Part shown: one piece after another, positions 1-6,064 of the stretch
Numbering within the stretch: position 1 is the first letter of the stretch
Layout of the letters: the number at the start of each line of letters is the position of its first letter
Assembly (NCBI GenBank): GCA_964505065.1
Contig: CAZDGF010000104.1
Location: 1-6,100, forward strand
DNA length: 6,100 nucleotides
Direction: 5' to 3'
Source of the DNA: JABMMZ01 sp964505065
Lineage (GTDB): Bacteria; Bacteroidota; Bacteroidia; NS11-12g; UBA955
The notes under the pieces: generated by a model
Databases searched by the model: none
Told to the model about the DNA's origin: nothing
The model's input: only the letters and a program-made list of their open reading frames with translations
Made by a program: the position numbers and the translations under genes

Positions 1-19
1 GGAAATCGCCAAATAGTTA

Positions 20-27
20 TATATTTG
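20..27 (+). promoter_or_regulatory. Possible Bacteroidota -7 promoter box (TATATTTG)
   Basis: TATATTTG matches the Bacteroidota sigma-70 -7 consensus TAnnTTTG at every fixed position. The matching -33 TTG element would fall at or just before the first base of the window, so it cannot be checked. Use of this box would give a leader of roughly 120-130 nt before the ATG at 159. A weaker alternative nearer the gene is TTTG at 101-104 followed by TATCTTCT at 120-127, but its 15-nt spacer is shorter than usual and the -7 match is poor. In AT-rich DNA such boxes occur by chance, so this is only a candidate. Confidence 0.25.
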
Positions 28-158
28 AAGTTGCATTTTAAACTTGAATCCGCCATTTTTTACCATTCGCAACAAAAAAGCATAGTTTCACAACATTTAT
101 TTTGTTATTCAAGTGGTTTTATCTTCTTTCGTGCAAAATTATATAAAAACACAACACT

Positions 159-3029
159 ATGAAAAAAAACAGACTAATTAAAGGATTGTCCTTTATCTTA
201 TTTCTATTTTGCTTTAATTTACAATACTTAAAGGCGCAAGATATTGTATATACAGATACCTTTACACAAGGTGATTGGTATCAAACAGGAGATTCTCAAT
301 TTGATGATTTTGTTACCTTTAGAACATCATTAGATACCTTAGCTTTAAAATTAACCAAACTTACCTTTAGCGGCACTTTCGACCAAACAGGCAGAACTTG
401 CAGCGATAAATATAAGGTAAGACGCATAGCAGAGGCTTTAAGAACCAACAATTATTATTTGACAACCTGCGATGGGTATTCTTGGGCTGTAGGCAATTGC
501 GGCAATGGACCAGAGCTAAGTGCAGATGGTTCTTCTTGCAGCTGTAATAGTCCAGGATATAGTATTAGACCAGAAATACAACCTAATAACCCTAATTGGG
601 GAGGTTTTAATTCAGGAACATGCTTTGGTCCATCGCAAAGAATGACCGTAGTATTTGAGCAAAGCTTTGCGCCCGCATCTTTAAACTTTGATGGTGTGAA
701 CGATTATGTGCAAATACCTCCTTTTAATTTTTCTGGGGGAAATACTATGACGATAGAGGCTTGGGTAAAACCAACCGATATAACCACAAATACTTATTAT
801 GAAATAACAAGACAAGACGATGCCAACAATCCAGATTGGATATTATCCTTTCAAGACAATGGCACAGTATTATCCTTTGGATTAAGAACCAGCAATGGAT
901 ATAGTGAGTTAGATGCAGCAATTACAGCCTCAAACTATACCGATGGCTGGCACCATATAGCCGCAGTTTACAACGGCAGTACTAAATATATTTATGTAGA
1001 TGGGGTGCTAATAGGCTCTGCCTCTGAAACGGGTAATATTACATACAATTCTACTGAAAACTATATAGGCTCATACCTTAGCAGTGGCGAGTATTTTGAA
1101 GGCAATATAGATGAAGTGCGTTTTTGGAATACAGCAAGAACACAATCTCAAATACAAGCCAATAGATATTGCGAAATACCTGCTCAAGCCAATTTAGTAG
1201 CTATTTATCATTTTAACGATGGAGAATCTTTGCTTGCAAATGCAGGCAATAATGTACTTACAGATGAAAGCGGCAATAATTACAATGGCTCATTAAATAA
1301 TTTTGCATTAACAGCAGGGGCATCTTCTAATTGGGATTTGCCAAAACTTGGGCAAGAAATAGAGGTATTTGGCAACAATGTAAACATAATCAGTGGCGAT
1401 GCAACACCAGATGTGGCAGACCATACAGACTTTAGTATTGGCAATTTTACAAGAACTTTTAAAATTACCAATACTGGAGCAGGCAATTTGAATATTACAG
1501 GTGTAACTATAACAGGTACGAATGCAAGCAATTTTAGTATTGTAAGCAATCCTGCTGCTGTAATTATGCCCGATTCTTCTTCCAATTTTGTTGTATCATT
1601 TACCCCAAGTGCACTTGGCAATAGAACAGCCACCATTAATATAGCCAATACAGATTGCGATGAAAGCATTTTTACATTTGATATACAAGGCACAGGTGTT
1701 ACAGGTAAAATATTGGATTTTGATGGCACGAATGATTATGTAAGTATTCCACACAACTCAAGCCAAGTAGGTATGAGTAATATTACCCTTGAAGCTTGGG
1801 TAAAACCTGGCGCTGCGGGTACATTTAGAAATATTATATTGAAAGGAAGCTACGGCTATGGTATGATTGTAGATAATAACAATCAATTGGGCTATTGGAG
1901 CAATTCATCTTATACCAGTTGCCCAAAATTTGGCACTGTGCCTGCAAATACTTGGACACACGTTGCGGTTGTTGTTGTGCAAGGCGTTTCTTCTACATTT
2001 TATATCAATGGTGTAAATGTGGGTTCTTCTACCTCTTCAGGTCATACCACCATTAATAGCGGTTCTAACGACTCATTATATTTAGGCGTTCAAGGTACTT
2101 TTGCTGGCAATTATTTTAATGGTAGTATGGAAGAAGTAAGACTATGGAATGTGGCAAGAACACAAGCCGATATTCAATCCAATATGTTTTGCCAATCAAC
2201 TGCACAAAGTAATTTAACGCATTTATACCATTTTAACCAAGGCATAGCCAATGGCTTGAATACAGGTGTAACAACATTAGCAGATAGCAGCGGCAATAGC
2301 ATGAATGGAAATTTAAGGAAATTTGCCCTAACAGGTGGCGCATCTAATTGGAAATTAGAATCCGCCATAGGTTTAGAAATAAACTTACAAGGCAATGGAA
2401 TAGATATTGTGAACAACGATGTAACCCCCGACCCTTCAGACAATACAGATTTTGGCATTGTGGGTCCAGGTGCTGTTAGAACATATACTATTCAAAATAT
2501 AGGCTTTTCTCCTTTAAATGCTTCAAGTATTTATTTAACTGGTGCAGATTCTGCTTCGTTTACCATTGGTGCTATTTCGCCTTCGGCTATTATACCTGCC
2601 TTAAGCAGTGCTACCTTTACAGTTACCTATACAGGATTAACATCTGGCATTAAAAATGCCAAAATAAATATAGTAAGCAATGATTGCGATGAAACAATTT
2701 ATAAATTTAACATTACAGCTGATGTAAGATTTGCAGAGGCTTTGGCTTTTGATGGTAGCGATGATAGAATAACTACATCTGCTACAATTAGTGGTTCATA
2801 TACCCGTGAGGCATGGGTATATCCTATTAATTTTAACGATTATTACAGTCAAATTATTTCTGCAGATGCTAATATAAGTTGCGGTGCAAGTTTTGGCACT
2901 TCACAATATGGCTATTTAAGCGCTGGGCATCCTTGCCAGCAGAGTTGGGATATAGTAATAGATAATACTCAACTGCCTTTAAATACTTGGACACATGCCG
3001 CAGTAACATACGATGCTACAACCCAATAA
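159..3029 (+). CDS. Secreted multidomain LamG / choice-of-anchor D protein, N-terminal part, ended by an in-frame stop
   Basis: This is the first part of a giant secreted surface protein, likely an adhesin or glycan-binding protein; no catalytic domain is visible. Residues 1-26 are a Sec signal peptide (Lys-rich start, hydrophobic core LSFILFLFCF, probable cleavage LKA|QD). There is no lipobox. Residues 28-168 form a domain with six cysteines (81, 104, 114, 127, 129, 155) that I do not recognise. LamG 1 (about 174-355) and LamG 2 (about 517-695) each have an FDG-x-(N/D)-D start, EAWVKP, a W-x-H-(I/V)-A strand, a (V/I)(D/N)G turn and the EVR-x-WN-x-ARTQ motif. Choice-of-anchor D domains (about 398-514 and 738-856) each show TPD..D.TDF and a closing DCDE (499-502, 842-845). 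LamG 3 starts near 859 and is cut after residue 956. The downstream product continues in the same frame, so this is the 5' part of one ancestral gene. The ATG at 159 is chosen because the signal peptide follows it directly. No Shine-Dalgarno is seen, only an A-rich leader. The product has no T9SS sorting domain, so it should stop in the periplasm. Confidence 0.9.
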   Translation: MKKNRLIKGLSFILFLFCFNLQYLKAQDIVYTDTFTQGDWYQTGDSQFDDFVTFRTSLDTLALKLTKLTFSGTFDQTGRTCSDKYKVRRIAEALRTNNYYLTTCDGYSWAVGNCGNGPELSADGSSCSCNSPGYSIRPEIQPNNPNWGGFNSGTCFGPSQRMTVVFEQSFAPASLNFDGVNDYVQIPPFNFSGGNTMTIEAWVKPTDITTNTYYEITRQDDANNPDWILSFQDNGTVLSFGLRTSNGYSELDAAITASNYTDGWHHIAAVYNGSTKYIYVDGVLIGSASETGNITYNSTENYIGSYLSSGEYFEGNIDEVRFWNTARTQSQIQANRYCEIPAQANLVAIYHFNDGESLLANAGNNVLTDESGNNYNGSLNNFALTAGASSNWDLPKLGQEIEVFGNNVNIISGDATPDVADHTDFSIGNFTRTFKITNTGAGNLNITGVTITGTNASNFSIVSNPAAVIMPDSSSNFVVSFTPSALGNRTATINIANTDCDESIFTFDIQGTGVTGKILDFDGTNDYVSIPHNSSQVGMSNITLEAWVKPGAAGTFRNIILKGSYGYGMIVDNNNQLGYWSNSSYTSCPKFGTVPANTWTHVAVVVVQGVSSTFYINGVNVGSSTSSGHTTINSGSNDSLYLGVQGTFAGNYFNGSMEEVRLWNVARTQADIQSNMFCQSTAQSNLTHLYHFNQGIANGLNTGVTTLADSSGNSMNGNLRKFALTGGASNWKLESAIGLEINLQGNGIDIVNNDVTPDPSDNTDFGIVGPGAVRTYTIQNIGFSPLNASSIYLTGADSASFTIGAISPSAIIPALSSATFTVTYTGLTSGIKNAKINIVSNDCDETIYKFNITADVRFAEALAFDGSDDRITTSATISGSYTREAWVYPINFNDYYSQIISADANISCGASFGTSQYGYLSAGHPCQQSWDIVIDNTQLPLNTWTHAAVTYDATTQ
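678..1703 (+). repeat. Protein repeat unit 1: LamG + choice-of-anchor D
   Basis: First of three similar units, covering residues about 174-515. The order is LamG jellyroll, a short tail with an ESGN..NG motif and FALT.G..SNW, then a choice-of-anchor D beta-sandwich closing with DCDE and IQGTG. The distance from the FDG at residue 177 to the same motif in unit 2 (residue 521) is 344 residues. Confidence 0.85.
1707..2729 (+). repeat. Protein repeat unit 2: LamG + choice-of-anchor D
   Basis: Second unit, residues about 517-857, with the same order as unit 1: FDGTNDYV start, EAWVKP, NGSMEEVRLWNVARTQ, a YHFNQG strand, the DSSGN..NG tail with FALTGGASNW, then choice-of-anchor D with TPDPSDNTDFG and DCDE at 842-845. 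The FDG-to-FDG distance to unit 3 is 343 residues, almost the same as between units 1 and 2. This supports tandem duplication of the whole two-domain block. Confidence 0.85.
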
Positions 3030-3776
3030 ATGAAACTGTATAAAAATGGAACATTGATATCATCTGCCAGTGGTGTGCCAAATTATGGTAATGAACCCAT
3101 AAGTGTTGGTGCATGGGGTGGTGGTTATCTTTGGAATGGAAGAATGGATGAGGTAAGAGTATGGAACAAAGTATTGCCTGAATGTCAAATTCAACAAAAT
3201 ATGAATGGCGAGGTAAAAGGCATACAAGATGGCTTATTGATAAATTATAATTTTAACCAAGGTATTCATAATGTTGATAACAGTGCTATAACCATTGCTA
3301 ACGATTCGAGCGGCAATGGCAACCATGGTACATTGAATAATTTTTATTTGAACGATACATTCTCTAACTGGATAGGCTATAGTGCAGTGCCTTATGGTAC
3401 ACCAGTAGATGTACTTACTATAGAAATTGATATAAAAGGCAATAACGTAAGCATAGCAAATAACGATTTAACACCAAGCACAGCCAACCATACCAATTGG
3501 GATACTTTGGCTATAAACCAAGCAAGTGTTAAAACCTATACCATTTATAATACAAGTACAGATACTTTAGAAATATACAATATAAATACCTCTGGTGCAG
3601 ATAGTGCAGATTTTGCAGTACAGGCATTAACTTATCCTGTAAAAATAGCAGGTGGGCAAAATACTACTTTTACTATAACCTTAACCCCTTCAAGTTATCT
3701 AACTAAAAATGCAATGGTTACTTTAAATACCAACGATTGCGATGAGGCAACATATACTTATAGTATTAAAGGATTT
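2733..3776 (+). repeat. Protein repeat unit 3: LamG + choice-of-anchor D, split by the stop codon
   Basis: The third unit begins with FDGSDDRI (residue 864 onward) and keeps the AWVYP and TWTHAAVTYD strands before the stop at 3027-3029. After the stop it resumes with LYKNGTLI, MDEVRVWN, NYNFNQG, the NDSSGNGNHG tail and a choice-of-anchor D domain closing with NDCDE (DCDE is residues 236-239 of the second product). Each motif sits where units 1 and 2 predict it. The unit is therefore complete apart from the nonsense codon, with no sign of deleted or inserted sequence at the break. Confidence 0.85.
3027..3029 (+). other. In-frame TAA stop inside LamG domain 3
   Basis: The context is CAA TAA ATG. 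The upstream frame (from 159) and the downstream frame (to 5573) are the same, so removing this one codon gives an open frame of about 1,804 residues. In LamG 1 and LamG 2 the same place is a turn between the WxH(I/V)A strand and the (I/V)(D/N)G strand, with an ordinary residue. One base change from a sense codon such as AAA, CAA or GAA would create the TAA. I cannot tell a true nonsense mutation from a sequencing error, or from a stop that is read through. Confidence 0.9.
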
Positions 3777-5573
3777 AGTAAATTGCTTGCACCCAATCCT
3801 GTAATAGCTATGCCAGCTTCAATATGCCTTGGCGATAGCAGCAAATTAGTAGCTACTGTTCCATTGGCAGGTATTAATTGGTACAATAGCCCAACAGGCG
3901 GCACAGAAATAGGCAGTAGTATGAGTGATTCAGGCTTTTATGTATCGCCAATAGTTAAAGATACTTTCTATGCAGAGTCTTATGCCATAGTATCGGGTAC
4001 TAAAACCTATAATATTGAATTTAGTGATTTAACAGGATTAGTCAATGATTGTGGCGGTGGTAATTGGTATTCAAATCCAGGGAGTCCTATTGGATTTAAT
4101 TGGGTTGATAATGCACCTGGCAATATTACAAGTGCAAAAGTAGATTTTGCTTTAGGTGTTCAATGTTATGGTGGTACAAAAAATGCTAATTTAAACTCAG
4201 TTTTTCAAAGTTCTTTTAGTGCTAATAATAATTGTACATGCGGACCAGATGAAAATACAAATGGTATAACAACAATTAATTTTAATTTAGCAGATTATGT
4301 AATGGGTGGTTCAAATCAATTTGATATTGTAAATGATTACAATGGCTATATGCAACATAGCGGATTAAATAATTATTATGCCATAGTTACAGTTACCTAT
4401 TTAGATACGTTAAGAAGCACCACCCGTACCCCAGTAGTGGTAAATGTGGGTTGTGGTTGTAATTTAACATCAGTATTACCAACAGCAGCAGGCACTTATA
4501 CAAGCACCCAAATAGGCACAGATGGTGCATACACTTGCTATTGCGATGCAAGCAATAACTTATTATTGGCTTTAGATACCAATGGCACAGGTGCAGTAGT
4601 TCCTGCAGGTGGCGTAAGTTTGCAAATTGGCACAACAACAACAACAGCTTGGACAAATAGCGGAGGTATTATTAGCAACCCTAATGGAGGAGCTATTGTT
4701 AACCGCAAATGGAATGTAACACCAAGCACACAGCCTACAAGCCCAGTAAAAGTAAAATACTTTTTTACAGATGTAGAATACGATTCTATTGTTGCCCGTT
4801 TAGCGCCAATGGGAACAACAATATCTACACCTACCCAATTGCAAATGTATAAATTATTTACAGGCACCTTTGCCGACCCTCACGCAGGCAGCGCAACAGG
4901 TGTTGTATTAATGAATGGTAGTACACCAAGCTTATCGCAATGGGCTTACAGTGCTTACAGCACCGACCATAGCGCAGAGTATTTAGTTAGCAGTTTTTCT
5001 GGTGGTGGTGGTGGTGGTGGTAGCGGAGGTGTTCCTTTGCCATTAAATTTAATGAACTTAAAAGCTACTGCTATTCAAAATAAATACATAGCTGTACAAT
5101 GGCAAACCACAGAGGAGGTAAATACAAAAGCCTTTGAAATACAACGCAGCACAGATGGTAAAACTTTTGCCACCATAGGCAATGTGGCAGCAAGGAGTAA
5201 TTATACTTTGCAATCATATTTATTTAACGATGTAAATGTAAAAGCCAATACAATGTATTTTTACAGATTAAATATGTTAGATAACAACGCAGAGAGTAAA
5301 TACTCGGGTATAGTATTAGCAAATATTTCTAACAAAGAAGCTATTGCAATATATCCTAACCCCGCAAGCAATATAGTTACAATATTACTACCTGCCCAAA
5401 CAGAGAATGCTTTGGTAACTATTACCGATGCAATGGGCAAAGTTGTACATACATCTGCAATTGCTGGTGTTAATACCAACAATATAGATATAAACGCACT
5501 ATCAACAGGTATTTATACTGTAAGTATTGTTACCGAAACAGAAACAAAAAATATTAAATTGTTGAAACAATAA
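3030..5573 (+). CDS. C-terminal part of the same protein: half LamG, choice-of-anchor D, Ig-like, FN3-like, T9SS type A sorting domain
   Basis: This continues the upstream product across the in-frame stop. Residues 1-78 complete LamG 3 (LYKNG turn, MDEVRVWN, YNFNQG). Residues about 129-248 are choice-of-anchor D (TPSTANHTNW, DCDE at 236-239). Residues about 254-320 begin a CHU_C-type Ig-like domain (SICLGDSSKL, INWYNSPTGG, FYAES), which seems to resume at about 459-473 (STTRTPVVVNV) after an inserted domain. Residues 474-657 are a Gly/Thr/Ser-rich module with NRKWNVTP and an NSGG..SNPNGG stretch. Residues 658-664 are seven glycines. Residues about 672-766 are FN3-like (VQWQTTEEVNTKAFEIQRS, YFYRLNMLD). 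Residues about 771-847 are a T9SS type A sorting domain (IYPNPAS, ITDAMGKVV, LSTGIYTVSI, ending in KLLKQ). The ATG follows the TAA with no gap and no Shine-Dalgarno sequence. It encodes a residue inside the LamG fold, so it is probably an internal methionine and not an evolved start. With no signal peptide, a separately made product would stay in the cytoplasm. Confidence 0.87.
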   Translation: MKLYKNGTLISSASGVPNYGNEPISVGAWGGGYLWNGRMDEVRVWNKVLPECQIQQNMNGEVKGIQDGLLINYNFNQGIHNVDNSAITIANDSSGNGNHGTLNNFYLNDTFSNWIGYSAVPYGTPVDVLTIEIDIKGNNVSIANNDLTPSTANHTNWDTLAINQASVKTYTIYNTSTDTLEIYNINTSGADSADFAVQALTYPVKIAGGQNTTFTITLTPSSYLTKNAMVTLNTNDCDEATYTYSIKGFSKLLAPNPVIAMPASICLGDSSKLVATVPLAGINWYNSPTGGTEIGSSMSDSGFYVSPIVKDTFYAESYAIVSGTKTYNIEFSDLTGLVNDCGGGNWYSNPGSPIGFNWVDNAPGNITSAKVDFALGVQCYGGTKNANLNSVFQSSFSANNNCTCGPDENTNGITTINFNLADYVMGGSNQFDIVNDYNGYMQHSGLNNYYAIVTVTYLDTLRSTTRTPVVVNVGCGCNLTSVLPTAAGTYTSTQIGTDGAYTCYCDASNNLLLALDTNGTGAVVPAGGVSLQIGTTTTTAWTNSGGIISNPNGGAIVNRKWNVTPSTQPTSPVKVKYFFTDVEYDSIVARLAPMGTTISTPTQLQMYKLFTGTFADPHAGSATGVVLMNGSTPSLSQWAYSAYSTDHSAEYLVSSFSGGGGGGGSGGVPLPLNLMNLKATAIQNKYIAVQWQTTEEVNTKAFEIQRSTDGKTFATIGNVAARSNYTLQSYLFNDVNVKANTMYFYRLNMLDNNAESKYSGIVLANISNKEAIAIYPNPASNIVTILLPAQTENALVTITDAMGKVVHTSAIAGVNTNNIDINALSTGIYTVSIVTETETKNIKLLKQ
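4005..4403 (+). other. Unrecognised domain inserted in the Ig-like domain
   Basis: Residues about 326-458 of the downstream product run from YNIEFSDLTG to YYAIVTVTYL. Upstream is the first part of a CHU_C-type Ig-like domain ending in DTFYAESY, and downstream is the usual last strand of that domain (STTRTPVVVNV). The inserted piece has cysteines at 341, 379, 402 and 404 and alternating hydrophobic strands that suggest an all-beta jellyroll. I cannot assign it to a family. Confidence 0.55.
5001..5021 (+). repeat. (GGT)7 trinucleotide repeat coding for a polyglycine linker
   Basis: Seven uninterrupted GGT codons are followed by AGC GGA GGT, giving SGGGGGGGSGG at residues 657-667 of the downstream product. 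The tract lies between the Gly/Thr/Ser-rich module and the FN3-like and T9SS sorting region, where a flexible hinge fits. Slippage here would change linker length in steps of one glycine without shifting the frame. Confidence 0.9.
5340..5573 (+). other. T9SS type A C-terminal sorting domain (coding segment)
   Basis: Residues about 771-847 show the features of the family: IYPNPAS at the start, a hydrophobic strand NIVTILLP, the ITDAMGKVV strand, LSTGIYTVSI, and a short basic end NIKLLKQ. In known T9SS cargo this domain directs passage across the outer membrane, where it is removed by the sortase PorU and the protein is attached to the surface or released. Confidence 0.93.
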
Positions 5574-5599
5574 TTGGTTGGTGCTGAACACCAACCCAA
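5573..5599. repeat. 27-nt imperfect palindrome, copy A, at the end of the gene
   Basis: GGTTGGTG (5576-5583) pairs perfectly with CACCAACC (5589-5596) around a CTGAA loop, giving an 8-bp stem starting three bases after the stop codon. No T run follows, so it is not a normal intrinsic terminator. An ungapped comparison with 5723-5749 gives 20 of 27 identical bases, so the two are copies of one palindromic motif. Confidence 0.8.
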
Positions 5600-5615
5600 G
5601 GAAAAAACTTCGCGT

Positions 5616-5637
5616 GTTCCTTTGCTATGAAAGGAAC
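5616..5637. repeat. Perfect 8-bp hairpin (GTTCCTTT / AAAGGAAC)
   Basis: GTTCCTTT at 5616-5623 pairs with AAAGGAAC at 5630-5637 around the loop GCTATG. The preceding bases CTTCGCGTGTT resemble CTTCGAGTGTT at 5669-5679, which leads into the next hairpin. The two are probably members of one palindromic repeat family. No T run follows on the + strand. Confidence 0.75.
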
Positions 5638-5671
5638 TTGTCGTGTCACTTCGAACTTGTCGTGTCACTTC
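5634..5671. repeat. Perfect tandem duplication of a 19-bp unit
   Basis: GAACTTGTCGTGTCACTTC occurs at 5634-5652 and again, directly abutting, at 5653-5671 with no mismatch. The first copy overlaps the right arm of the 5616-5637 hairpin, and the second overlaps the left arm of the 5665-5709 hairpin. The duplication therefore joins the two palindromes. Confidence 0.92.
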
Positions 5672-5709
5672 GAGTGTTTTTGGCTTTGCAAAAACGTATC
5701 GAGAAGTGA
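5665..5709. repeat. Long imperfect hairpin, REP-like
   Basis: The outer stem is TCACTTC (5665-5671) with GAAGTGA (5703-5709). After an internal loop, the inner stem is GTTTTTG (5676-5682) with CAAAAAC (5689-5695) around GCTTTG. The sequence around the arms (CACTTCGAG, CGTATCGAGAAGTG) resembles short palindromic repeats that I recall being scattered between Bacteroidota genes. That family link is from memory and unverified. Confidence 0.75.
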
Positions 5710-5722
5710 AGAATATAAACAT

Positions 5723-5749
5723 ATTGTTTGGCTTTAAACACCAACCAAT
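5723..5749. repeat. 27-nt imperfect palindrome, copy B
   Basis: ATTGTTTGG (5723-5731) pairs with CCAACCAAT (5741-5749) with one mismatch. It is the second copy of the motif at 5573-5599. In addition, CACCAACCAAT (5739-5749) is the exact reverse complement of ATTGGTTGGTG (5573-5583). The whole 5573-5749 segment is therefore bounded by 11-bp perfect inverted repeats. Confidence 0.75.
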
Positions 5750-5818
5750 AGTAAAGAAATATAGATTGGATTTACTAACCAAGCTATGAAAACACAAACG
5801 TAGTAGATTTGTATAGTT

Positions 5819-5861
5819 AAAAAAATACCCCTTGCATGAAAGTGTAAGGGGATTTTTTTTT
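5819..5861. terminator. Intrinsic terminator, probably bidirectional
   Basis: CCCCTTGCA (5828-5836) pairs with TGTAAGGGG (5843-5851), a 9-bp stem with one G-T wobble, around the loop TGAAAG. A run of nine T follows at 5853-5861 and a run of seven A precedes at 5819-5825, so it could work in both directions. It lies about 250 nt after the last stop codon, past the palindrome cluster, and is the first convincing terminator for the large gene. Confidence 0.9.
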
Positions 5862-5977
5862 CCGTTTATTTACCTTAATACTTATTGTAATTACCAACGA
5901 AATAAAAATGGTTAGATTATAAACCATAGCAATAGTATCACTCATAACGATATAGCGTTTTCATTATTTTAGGAGTA

Positions 5978-6064
5978 ATGGACAAAAGTAATGGTGTTTT
6001 TTTTAGTACTATTTTTGGGATGCTTACAACATGCGTATGTTCTATTATATTTAACCCAAATTAA
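5978..6064 (+). CDS. Doubtful 28-codon ORF
   Basis: An ATG at 5978 preceded by AGGAG (5971-5975) opens a 28-residue reading frame beginning MDKSNGVFFS, with a hydrophobic middle and cysteines at 19 and 21. The gap of two bases between AGGAG and ATG is shorter than normal. Shine-Dalgarno sequences are rarely used in this phylum, and I recognise no family. It may well be chance in AT-rich DNA. Confidence 0.15.
   Translation: MDKSNGVFFSTIFGMLTTCVCSIIFNPN

Noticed and set aside
3..41. Possible C-terminal tail of an upstream + strand gene (KSPNSYIFEVAF, then TAA)
   Set aside because: Twelve codons at the window edge cannot be told from chance.
1..66. Minus-strand open frame from an ATG at 66 to the window edge (22 codons, starting MVKNGGFKFK), possibly a divergent gene
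   Set aside because: It is too short to judge, has no recognised family, and AT-rich leaders often give such frames.
1..162. Plus-strand frame 1 is open from base 1 to a TGA overlapping the ATG at 159, suggesting a coupled upstream gene
   Set aside because: The translated sequence does not look like a real protein end, and 53 open codons is not decisive without upstream sequence.
1280..1729. Minus-strand ORF of 149 codons, and the other antisense ORFs at 2174-2458, 4393-4656, 4538-4867 and 5261-5482
   Set aside because: They lie opposite well-supported domain sequence on the + strand and have no recognisable motifs. They are shadows of the coding strand.
5634..5671. CRISPR-like repeats
   Set aside because: The two 19-bp copies abut with no spacer, and there are no further units or cas genes.
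5513..5797. Minus-strand ORF of 94 codons over the end of the gene and the palindrome cluster
   Set aside because: It crosses the T9SS domain end and several hairpins, with a composition typical of translated repeat DNA and no family motif.
6028..6041. Near-palindrome AACATGCGTATGTT as an operator
   Set aside because: Only 5 bp per arm, and no promoter or gene is placed so that it would be controlled by it.
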